Positions 1 to 6,900 of a stretch of DNA of 10,769 bases are shown in pieces. The translations under genes were made by a program, and so were the position numbers. Every line of letters begins with the position of its first letter. Position 1 is the first letter of the stretch. The notes beneath the pieces are model-generated. The model made no database searches. It saw only the letters and a program-made list of their open reading frames with translations, and had not been told where the DNA came from. Origin of the DNA: an uncultured Bacilli bacterium (lineage in GTDB: Bacteria; Bacillota_I; Bacilli_A; RF39; UBA660); contig CANRHY010000024.1 in assembly GCA_947630515.1 (NCBI GenBank), positions 1 through 10,769 on the forward strand. Reading direction: 5' to 3'.

Positions 1-55
1 TTTCAATTTTTCGTAATAGAATTTTTTTTAAGAGTAATAATATAATTATATGTTA

Positions 56-91
56 AATGATACGGACACAATTAAAAATGTCCGTATCATT
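56..91. repeat. Perfect 13-bp inverted repeat (hairpin)
   Basis: Arm AATGATACGGACA (56-68) and its exact complement TGTCCGTATCATT (79-91) flank a 10-nt A-rich loop. A GC-containing 13-bp stem is striking in such AT-rich DNA. Neither side has a clean T-run, so a classical intrinsic terminator is not clear; it could still end a rightward gene that lies off the left edge. No gene is visible in 1-187. The stem sequence recurs in the coding strand of the surface-protein gene at 1122-1135. Confidence 0.6.
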
Positions 92-187
92 GCTATATTT
101 AGCCTTTATAATATTTTATATTTTTCATATTTAGGATAACATATACAAATTATGTATGCAATGTATATATTTGTCAGTAATCTTGAT

Positions 188-218
188 AAAAAAATAATTA
201 GTCTTTTGTTACTAATTA
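188..218 (-). terminator. Intrinsic terminator of the surface-protein/XRE operon
   Basis: Read leftward, TAATTAGT (218-211) pairs with ACTAATTA (202-195) around an 8-nt loop, and seven T follow (194-188). It begins five bases after the XRE stop codon. The stem is AT-rich and therefore weak, but position and U-tract are right. Confidence 0.6.
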
Positions 219-222
219 CTTT

Positions 223-456
223 TTATTCAAAAAATTTATTTATAGGAACTCTTAGTACTTCACTTATTTTGTATAGGTTATATATGCTGATACCTTGGCT
301 TAAATTATTACTTTCAAGTCCTCCAATAAGTGAAGTACTAACACCAATACGCTTGGCTAATTCTCTTTGTGTCATATTACCTTTATCTATATTATATAGT
401 AATCTATATCTTTTTATATTATTTCCTACTTTTTTATTTATCATCTCTTCTGTCAT
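223..456 (-). CDS. Small XRE-family (HTH_3) DNA-binding regulator
   Basis: 77 residues, essentially one XRE/Cro-CI helix-turn-helix domain. The HTH spans about residues 29-49, running from TQRELAKRIGVS (helix 2) into the recognition helix TSLIGGLES; the remainder gives helices 4-5, ending in VPINKFFE. There is no sensor or dimerisation domain beyond the fold, as in Cro-like repressors. The ATG lies 9 nt beyond the stop of the upstream surface-protein gene, and its ribosome binding site AAGGTG overlaps that TAA, so the two genes should be co-transcribed and translationally coupled. It probably binds the paired palindromes at 2273-2346, either repressing its own operon or opposing the divergent XRE protein. 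An ATGATAT half-site like those in the operators also lies at its start codon (455-461). The family is clear; the target is inference. Confidence 0.85.
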   Translation of the reverse strand: MTEEMINKKVGNNIKRYRLLYNIDKGNMTQRELAKRIGVSTSLIGGLESNNLSQGISIYNLYKISEVLRVPINKFFE

Positions 457-465
457 GATATCACC

Positions 466-2262
466 TTAGTTATTAGCAGCGGCACATTTAGCTGAGATTG
501 GTTGGACAACAAATGGGTCATTAATTTCTTTTCCATCAGCAAAATTTACCTCACCTGTTGCGTCAGATAGGGTTACACAGGATTTTAGAGAAATTACTGG
601 ACGAATCATGCACGATTCGAATACTTCTCTAGGGTATAGCCCGCCAGGATAATTACCATCGGGTTCTACTTGGTACACGTTTGCTTGGTCCCCGTCCTGA
701 ACATGAGCCGGACTCATTAGCCACCAACAACGATTCGAACAACTAAATCCACGACTGCTCGCGTAATAATATGCATATGGAGATTTCAAGCTCCAACCTG
801 GCTTTCCACCAGCATATACGATTTCGTCCTCAGTCATTAATCCTATTGGATTTTTTAATAGTGCGCTACTATTCATTCCACTAAATTTGTCTTCTTCTGC
901 TTGTAAAGTTTCTATTAAATTTCCTTGATAATCTACTCCGCACCTGTAACTCGGTCTCGAGATTTCTCTTGCTGATCGATCTAGAGCAGCATAAGTCATT
1001 ACACCGCGAGATTGATAGTTAGATGTTGCTCTATCATTACAATACACTGCTGTTTTACTTATGTATGAACCATATGAAGTTTTTATTTTTTGATTAAACC
1101 AGCCATTTAATGTGTATAAGTTTGTGTCCGTATCAGAACCCAGTATTGTCGTGTTAGTACTATTACCCCTATTATTGATTAAATTTCCAGTACTTCCATA
1201 TTTAAACCCTACGTATCTTGTACCTATCCCATATTCTTGATAATATCCTCCACCGGTGAATTGAGACGCACTCGTGCCTGACTCACTAGCCAAACCTCCA
1301 TACAATAATCTCAAACTTCCATCTTCATTTGTCCTGATTATTCTCCAGTAAAATCCAGCAAATGATACCCAGTTGTTGGTTACTGCTCCACTATAATAAT
1401 ATACTTTGTCCATTAATTTATCTGCTCCTGCTATACTGCTTTCTATGAAGTTTCCATCTTCATAGTATGCACTGGCTGTTGTATTAGTACTACTAAAATC
1501 TGCCCTTTGTGTATCTATCGTTTTTGGATATTGTTTTTTCATAATTTCATATACTTGCTCTGCTAGTGTTGGTTTATCTTCAGCTAATGTTACTGTACAT
1601 GTCATATCTTGTGTTACTGTTTCTGCTTTTACTGTATCTCCATCTATTGTACATTCACCATCTACTGTCATTTCTTCTGTTGTGTATCCATCTTCTGCTG
1701 TAACATTAAATGTTATTGTGCCATTCTCTTCTACTTGTTTTGGACTTTTATCTACATGCCCTCCTGTTACATTTACTGTTACTTCATACCCTTTATTTCT
1801 TACTGCTATGTAATTTGTAGTAGTTCCTACTTCTTGACTTCCTTTATATCCTCCACTTACATTAAATTCTACTGTTACATTACTGTCTGTTTCTATTACT
1901 ACTTTTATTTCTTTTGTATTTTTTCCATTTTCATATTTATTTACTTCTCCTGTTGGATTATCTGTTGTACTATTTAAGTAATATACTTTTGCATTAGAGT
2001 TACCATCTGTTATTCTATACTCTAAACTATATTTACTATCTATTCCATTTAAACTTGTTATTTTTATTGTTACTACTTTTGTTTCTGAAGTTGTTACTGT
2101 TGTTGTATTTTGATTATCTATTTGTATTCCATATAATAAATTACTTACAAGTAACTCGCTTGCTTTGTATTCTTTAGTATTAAGCACAAATATTGCATAA
2201 CTTGTACTTAGTATTATTGTAAGTAATATACTTGTTAATATTATTAAATTTCTTTTTTTCAT
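466..2262 (-). CDS. Secreted/anchored DUF6273-like surface protein with InlB-type repeat
   Basis: 598 residues from the ATG at 2262. An in-frame ATG four codons upstream (2274) overlaps the ribosome binding site GGAGG, so the inner ATG is preferred. Residues 2-23 are a signal peptide or signal anchor, resembling SipW-dependent leaders (ILSTSYAIF). Residues 24-155 are Thr/Asn/Val-rich and probably beta. About 158-227 is a divergent InlB B-repeat-like module. About 281-561 resembles the DUF6273/C-type-lectin-like domain, with FYWRIIRTNEDGS, YCNDR, RPSYRCG, GLMTEDEIVYAGG, WWLMSP and IRPVISLKS in order. Many cysteines in the C-terminal half suggest disulfides. No sorting signal is seen, so retention, if any, would be through the N-terminal segment. 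Binding or adhesion is a guess; no catalytic motif was recognised. The DNA for residues 515-554 is about 49% GC against roughly 20-25% for the N-terminal repeat region, suggesting a different history or diversification of the lectin-like end. Seven A follow the start codon (2253-2259), a possible slippage site. Confidence 0.75.
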   Translation of the reverse strand: MKKRNLIILTSILLTIILSTSYAIFVLNTKEYKASELLVSNLLYGIQIDNQNTTTVTTSETKVVTIKITSLNGIDSKYSLEYRITDGNSNAKVYYLNSTTDNPTGEVNKYENGKNTKEIKVVIETDSNVTVEFNVSGGYKGSQEVGTTTNYIAVRNKGYEVTVNVTGGHVDKSPKQVEENGTITFNVTAEDGYTTEEMTVDGECTIDGDTVKAETVTQDMTCTVTLAEDKPTLAEQVYEIMKKQYPKTIDTQRADFSSTNTTASAYYEDGNFIESSIAGADKLMDKVYYYSGAVTNNWVSFAGFYWRIIRTNEDGSLRLLYGGLASESGTSASQFTGGGYYQEYGIGTRYVGFKYGSTGNLINNRGNSTNTTILGSDTDTNLYTLNGWFNQKIKTSYGSYISKTAVYCNDRATSNYQSRGVMTYAALDRSAREISRPSYRCGVDYQGNLIETLQAEEDKFSGMNSSALLKNPIGLMTEDEIVYAGGKPGWSLKSPYAYYYASSRGFSCSNRCWWLMSPAHVQDGDQANVYQVEPDGNYPGGLYPREVFESCMIRPVISLKSCVTLSDATGEVNFADGKEINDPFVVQPISAKCAAANN

Positions 2263-2267
2263 TTTAA

Positions 2268-2272
2268 CCTCC
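2268..2272 (-). promoter_or_regulatory. Ribosome binding site deciding the surface-protein start
   Basis: GGAGG sits five bases before the ATG at 2262. The alternative ATG at 2272-2274 overlaps the site itself and could not use it. The site directly abuts palindrome O1, so the O1 hairpin in the mRNA would end exactly at the Shine-Dalgarno sequence. Confidence 0.8.
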
Positions 2273-2291
2273 ATATCATAAAATATGATAT
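2273..2291. promoter_or_regulatory. Operator O1: 19-bp palindrome
   Basis: ATATCATA-AAA-TATGATAT is an 8-3-8 perfect inverted repeat. It lies just downstream of the predicted transcription start of the leftward surface-protein operon and directly before its ribosome binding site. An identical site in reverse orientation is at 2328-2346. It is a candidate binding site for one or both flanking XRE regulators. Confidence 0.75.
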
Positions 2292-2299
2292 CTATTTAT

Positions 2300-2328
2300 A
2301 TATTACTATTTATTGTTGAATATGTCAA
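2300..2328 (-). promoter_or_regulatory. Promoter of the surface-protein/XRE operon
   Basis: Leftward -35 TTGACA (2328-2323, full consensus), a 17-bp spacer, and -10 TAATAT (2305-2300, 4 of 6). Transcription should start near 2293, just before operator O1. The first base of the -35 box is shared with operator O2, so an O2-bound protein should hinder polymerase. Confidence 0.7.
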
Positions 2329-2344
2329 TATCATATTTTATGAT
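2316..2344 (+). promoter_or_regulatory. Promoter of the divergent XRE gene
   Basis: Rightward -35 TTGAAT (2316-2321), a 17-bp spacer, and -10 TATGAT (2339-2344, 5 of 6). The -10 is the right half of operator O2. It overlaps the leftward promoter face to face, so the two promoters should exclude each other. Confidence 0.65.
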
Positions 2345-2346
2345 AT
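2328..2346. promoter_or_regulatory. Operator O2: same palindrome, inverted
   Basis: ATATCATA-TTT-TATGATAT is the exact reverse complement of O1. The centres of O1 (2282) and O2 (2337) are 55 bp apart, a little over five helical turns. O2 covers the -10 of the rightward XRE promoter and touches the -35 of the leftward promoter, so occupancy could control both. Confidence 0.75.
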
Positions 2347-2386
2347 ATTCTAATATCTCAGTTTGAGTTATGGTTAAATATATACG

Positions 2387-2393
2387 AAAGAGG
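2387..2393 (+). promoter_or_regulatory. Ribosome binding site deciding the XRE start at 2401
   Basis: AAAGAGG lies seven bases before ATG 2401. An in-frame GTG at 2395 leaves only one base after the site, so the ATG is preferred. Confidence 0.7.
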
Positions 2394-2400
2394 CGTGCAT

Positions 2401-2637
2401 ATGAATAGATTGAAAGACTTAAGAGAAGAACATGATTTACTTCAAAAAGATATTGCTAAATATTTAAATATGTCTCAAAATGGTTATTCTTATTATGAAA
2501 CAGAAGGACTAGATATACCTACTTCAATATTAAAAAAACTTGCTAGGTATTATAATACTAGCATTGATTATTTACTATATTTAACTGATAAAAGAGAACC
2601 TTATCCTAAAAGTATAATTGACGAAGAAAATATGTAA
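2401..2637 (+). CDS. Small XRE-family (HTH_3) regulator, divergent
   Basis: 78 residues, one XRE/Cro-CI helix-turn-helix domain. It begins MNRLKDLREEHDLLQKDIA; the recognition helix is about residues 25-33 (SQNGYSYYE), followed by the characteristic ILKKLARYYNTSIDYLL and a short charged tail. This compact type is common in Firmicutes, phages and integrative elements. It is transcribed away from the surface-protein operon, and its promoter -10 is embedded in operator O2, so autoregulation and repression of the divergent operon are the natural reading. It differs in sequence from the XRE protein at 223-456; two different short repressors sharing one control region is the layout of Cro/CI switches. 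DNA-binding function is secure by family; its exact target is inference. Confidence 0.88.
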   Translation: MNRLKDLREEHDLLQKDIAKYLNMSQNGYSYYETEGLDIPTSILKKLARYYNTSIDYLLYLTDKREPYPKSIIDEENM

Positions 2638-2651
2638 ATATCTTCTTTTTT
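2623..2651 (+). terminator. Weak candidate terminator after the divergent XRE gene
   Basis: GAAG...ATAT pairs with ATATCTTC (2638-2645) around the stop codon, with an AAA bulge in the left arm, and six T follow (2646-2651). The stem is short and bulged, so some read-through into the YtxH gene is plausible. Confidence 0.35.
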
Positions 2652-2673
2652 ATTAATATTTTATATAACTAAG

Positions 2674-2682
2674 TGATATAAT
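2674..2682 (+). promoter_or_regulatory. Extended -10 promoter of the YtxH gene
   Basis: TGATATAAT combines a perfect -10 (2677-2682) with an upstream TGn extension. No good -35 is visible at 17 bp (TTAATA-like sequence). Transcription would start near 2689, just before the AAGGAGAG ribosome binding site at 2693-2700. Confidence 0.55.
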
Positions 2683-2703
2683 AATTATAGATAAGGAGAG
2701 AAT

Positions 2704-3093
2704 ATGAGAAAAGAAAATATTAAAATAATAACTGCTTTTGGAACAGGTATCGTAATTGGAGGAATTGCTGGGATATTATTAGCCCCTCAAAGTGGTAAAG
2801 AAACTAGAAAAGAATTTAAAGAAAGTATATGTAAGATTAAGAAAAAATTAAAAAATTTAAAAGAAGAAAATGTAGTTGAATATATTGATAAAAAATTAGA
2901 CGAAATCGACTTAGATATAATTAAATTAGACGAATTTGATAATAATAAACTAATGAAAAAACACGCAAATAAAACTATAGATAAAATAAATAATTTAATT
3001 AAATATATTAATAAAAAAGGAATAGATGATTTTGAAGAATTAGTAATAGATTTAAAAGATAGAGTTTCTGATATATTAGAAAGTTTAGATTAA
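2704..3093 (+). CDS. YtxH-domain protein
   Basis: 129 residues. Residues about 8-27 are one glycine-rich transmembrane segment (FGTGIVIGGIAGILLAP), followed at once by the family signature LLAPQSGKETR and a long, highly charged Lys/Glu helix-rich tail. This is the YtxH layout: a short N-terminal membrane anchor with a cytoplasmic coiled-coil-like region. The family is linked to general stress in Bacillus, but its biochemical role is not established. A strong AAGGAGAG site precedes the ATG. It has its own promoter and converges on the cohesin-like gene, so a functional link with its neighbours is not implied. Confidence 0.85.
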   Translation: MRKENIKIITAFGTGIVIGGIAGILLAPQSGKETRKEFKESICKIKKKLKNLKEENVVEYIDKKLDEIDLDIIKLDEFDNNKLMKKHANKTIDKINNLIKYINKKGIDDFEELVIDLKDRVSDILESLD

Positions 3094-3099
3094 TTTTAA

Positions 3100-3128
3100 A
3101 AGACAAGAACTATTAAAGTCCTTGTCTT
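3100..3128. terminator. Bidirectional terminator between convergent genes
   Basis: AAGACAAG (3100-3107) pairs with CTTGTCTT (3121-3128); after one A/C mismatch ACT pairs with AGT, leaving a five-base loop. T-rich sequence follows on each side, stronger leftward. The stop codon of the leftward cohesin-like gene (3113-3115) lies in the loop region, so that gene's last codons form one arm of the stem. Confidence 0.75.
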
Positions 3129-3931
3129 CTTTCTTGTTCATTAGATTTTCTTACATATATAACAAATGATATAGCTACTAAAACGATAATAACAGGAATT
3201 AATATTTTTATTAAAATATTGCTACTTTTTTTATTATCAGTTGTAGTTTCTTCATCTTGTATATCTTTATTTGTTATAATTTCTTCTTTATTAGTAGTTT
3301 CTTTTTCTTCTTTATTTTCTACTTCTTCTTCGTTTTTTACTTCTTCACTTTGATTAGTAGTAGTTTCTTGATTTATTACATTATAGTTTTCATTAGAATC
3401 TGTAGTATCATTTTGAGTGTTTTCTTCACTACTAGGAGGATTATCTTGACTTGTAGTATTTTCTTCATATTTAATTTGATAAGAATCATTATTAGTACTT
3501 AACGGACTCATTACTTCTGATTTATAAGTTCCATCAATAATAGTTAAACTACTAAGTTCTAAACTATAACTCGTACTATTACTACCCTTATTATTAAACA
3601 CTAAAACTCCCAAATCAACGTCTCCATCTCTATCAAGTAAATTAACTTGTTTACCAGTAGTTAGAATTAAACGTATAATATTATTTTCATACGTTACTTT
3701 AGTATCATACTTTTTTAATTCACTATTCCATTTAATACTATCAAACTCTACATTTCCACTAACTTTAATACTTAAATCAAAACCACTTACATAACCAGAA
3801 GTTGTAGAAATAGTAGCATTTATTTTACCACTACTGAGTTCATTCAAAGTAAGTGTTCCACTAGCATGTAAGCTAGTAAGACATTGGAAGAATAAAAATA
3901 TAGAAAATATAGTAAACATACATTTTTTCAT
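3113..3931 (-). CDS. Membrane-anchored cohesin-like protein
   Basis: 272 residues. Residues 1-23 are a signal peptide (cleavage likely near LHA-SG). About 25-155 reads as a cohesin-like beta-sandwich: alternating strands around GYVSGFDLSIKVSG, then IKWNSEL, VTYENNIIRLILTTG, DGDVDLGVLVF and SLELSSLTI, following the cohesin order in which a GDG..L..L.F strand comes late. About 156-237 is an acidic Glu/Thr/Asn low-complexity linker suited to crossing the cell wall. Residues 239-260 are a transmembrane helix with a basic cytoplasmic tail (RKSNEQERRQGL). The protein would display a cohesin outside the membrane. Its ribosome binding site lies in the last codons of the dockerin-bearing M60 gene three bases upstream, so the two are coupled; an anchor for that enzyme is the obvious inference. 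The cohesin assignment is from pattern only; another beta-sandwich domain is possible. Confidence 0.7.
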   Translation of the reverse strand: MKKCMFTIFSIFLFFQCLTSLHASGTLTLNELSSGKINATISTTSGYVSGFDLSIKVSGNVEFDSIKWNSELKKYDTKVTYENNIIRLILTTGKQVNLLDRDGDVDLGVLVFNNKGSNSTSYSLELSSLTIIDGTYKSEVMSPLSTNNDSYQIKYEENTTSQDNPPSSEENTQNDTTDSNENYNVINQETTTNQSEEVKNEEEVENKEEKETTNKEEIITNKDIQDEETTTDNKKSSNILIKILIPVIIVLVAISFVIYVRKSNEQERRQGL

Positions 3932-3934
3932 AAA

Positions 3935-6900
3935 CTATTCCTCCCCTAACTTAATATTATGTAACTCATTAATTTCTGGTAAATTCTTAATAGATAGTGA
4001 TGTACTTGTAAGTCTTTGACCGTCAAGTGATAATGGGTCATCTACTCTATATAACTCTGCTCTTACATTTTTACCTATAAGGCTCTTATATTCTTCTTGT
4101 GACATAGCAAATACCCAGTATCCATCATGTACGTCATATACAGTGCCTTCACTTGTAAGTTCTGCAAATAATAAACCTTCTGCCTCTTCAAATAATATCT
4201 CTCCAGTATCAGCATCAACTAAAATTACAACATTAAATGCTGGATTACCACGATACTTACCAGTAAATACTACACTACCTTTTTCGATTTTACTAGGAGT
4301 TTCTTCCCCATCTACATTATAGTAGTAGTCACTTTCTAGTATACCATATCCACTTTCGTCTAAACTTACATCATCTCCAGGAGGAGCGATTAAATCTATC
4401 TCACTACCACTTATACCACTATTATTTTTAGAAACTATTTTTACATATGATATATCATTATAAGTATATAATTGATTACCACCAGTAGTTCCTTCTTTAT
4501 CAAAGTAAACTATATTAGTGTAATCATTACTTAGATTTAAATCAAATGTACCTTCTTTAGCTAAAATCCACTTTTCTCTATCAGTACTTACATATACTTG
4601 ATAATCAGTTATAGTAAAACTATCTAATACACCATCAGTTACTAAAGCTTTATATTTAATACCAGATAATGCAAGTTTACTATTTAAATCAATTATTATA
4701 TATGGTAAGTTACTATCTTTTTCATCGATTTTAACACTACCGTTAAATCCAAGAGATTCATCTCCATCAATTAAATATTTAACAGATAAATCTTCATAAT
4801 TAAAGTCTTCTTTTTCAGTATCTACATTATCACTTTCACCTTTATAGTTACTTTCAATATCAAAATTATCTTTAACTATACTTCCATCATGACTTACTTT
4901 AACTTCATCTAATACAAATTCTTTAGTCTTATTAAGAAGATAGTCATAGGCTACTACTTTATAAGTAACAGCTTGATTATTTAAAGCTCCTACTATATCA
5001 GTAAATGTGTTTTCTGTAGTAAACATTATAACTTCACCATTTCTAATAATTTCATATCCTAGTATTTTATCATCATCTTTGTTAACACTAAAGTTAAGAG
5101 TAATTCTCTTATTTTGAGTATCAACTTGACCAAAACTTGCAGTAACTAAAGTATCACTATCGATAGCACTTACATTATTAATTCTTTTACGTCTTGCTTC
5201 ATCATTTAAATACCATATAGCTTTAGAATACTTATCTTTATAATCTTTACTATTAATATAATCTCTTACATTTTGAGTTATTACATAACCCCATTTTTCA
5301 AAGAATGGAATTAAGTTTTCTCCTGCAGCATCGCTTGCATACATGATAAGTAATTCATCTTTAGTTCCAGATAAATTATTACTTCTACTTAATTTATTAA
5401 TTCTTGAATAAATAGAGTCACGATCTGTAAATGTTAGATTATCGTCATATGCTAAGTGTAATTGCCAGTACATACCTAAAGAAACAAACACATTTGTAGC
5501 TTTACCTGTAGTACCACTTGTAACTTTTTCATAAATCTTTGGATAGAAATTATTAACTTCTAACCTAGATTCACTCTTATCATTAGCAGTTTGTGCGAGT
5601 AATGCATAGACATTATTTGTAACTTCAGCAGTAGCTAATTTACCTTGATTTATTTGGTGACCAATTTCATGGCTTATACCCCAGCCGAAGTATCCATTAA
5701 AGTCTTCACTTTCATACTTTTTACCACCTAAAAGACCTTTAGTAGATTCATACTCAATACCTATATGAAGTCCTCCAGCATACATAAATGCTCCATCAAA
5801 CATTTTCATATAACGGATATTTATCCTACTTGTTGGTGCTTTATCAGTTGAAACGTTAGTATCATGTGATAAACCTTTGTGTCTGTAGAACATATTAACC
5901 ATTTCATCAAATGCTAAAGTGCTTTCATTTATCATATTAACTTGAGTATTTAACTCACTTGAGTCTTTAGAAATAGCTTCATATGTAGCAGTTGCGGGAA
6001 TTGAGAATAGTCCTTCATCTGTAGCAATTTCAGTAGAATTAAGAACACTAAATTTCTTATTAAATGTTAATCCTTCACTAGAATAGATTCCCTCTAAACT
6101 ATTAACATAACTCTTAAGTTCTGTAATATACTTCTCTATTAAAGATTTTCTAGTACTTTCATCTGTTACATTATATAAATTTAGATAAGGTATCTTTTCT
6201 CCACCACTTACACGAATTTTTATAGTTTCACTACCAGTAGCCTTCGGATATCTTACATAAACAGAACCGCCTCTTTCACTACTATTAGCTCCAATAGTAG
6301 GAACAGTAACTATATTTTGTCCTTTATGAAGTGGTACACTATAAGTTTGATTCCACTTATTAGCTTCAGCATAATATTGAGTAAATACAAGTTCTGGCAT
6401 AACATTACCTGTACTACCTACATAGATAACAAGTTCTTCTCCAGCTCTTGCCGCAATACCAAGTGGTTGATAGTCACTAATACTCATAGCAAAACCTAAA
6501 TGTTTATCATTTTGATTACTTATCTTAGGACTTATTTCTATTACATCATTTACATTAGTATCATTTAATATTTGTTTAGCATACTCTAAATCTTTTAAAA
6601 TAGTATCTCTTTCATAGTGATATTCATTACTATTTTCATCTATAGTATTAGCCCTTTTCTCTAAATCTTCTATAGTTTTAATATTAACATTACTATTAAG
6701 TTCAACTCTTAAATCATCTTTAAATAATTTAGCCACATCTTCTTCAAGTGAATCATATTCATATATTTTTACTTCACTCATTTGAACATTACCACCTGAA
6801 TAAGTAGATAAAGCAATTTGTACCCTGCTAGTAGTTATAGGTTCTAAACATTTTATAAAGAAATAAATTCTTCCATTAGAATCAGTCTTCCTTACAATAT

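Noticed and set aside
107..112. TATAAT on the + strand as a promoter
   Set aside because: There is no matching -35, and it would only read antisense into the XRE gene.
152..469. Open frame on the + strand overlapping the XRE gene
   Set aside because: It runs antisense over a clear HTH gene and its terminator; the hydrophobic product reflects complementary composition.
466..1500. A complete diversity-generating retroelement
   Set aside because: No reverse transcriptase, template repeat or accessory gene is visible in the window; only a compositional hint in the lectin-like end remains.
1609..1977. Open frame on the + strand rich in Cys, Phe, Tyr and Ile
   Set aside because: It is antisense to the A-rich repeat region of the surface-protein gene and has the composition of a shadow frame, with no ribosome binding site.
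2253..2259. A7 run after the surface-protein start codon as a phase-variation tract
   Set aside because: Runs of this length are common in MKKK-type leaders in AT-rich genomes; without read-level length variation it is not evidence.
3257..3502. Phe/Ile-rich open frame on the + strand
   Set aside because: It is the complement of the Glu/Thr/Asn linker of the cohesin-like protein.
4447..4458. Palindrome ATGATATATCAT resembling the XRE operators
   Set aside because: It is inside the M60 coding region and its half-sites are fused in the opposite order to O1/O2, so chance in AT-rich DNA is more likely.
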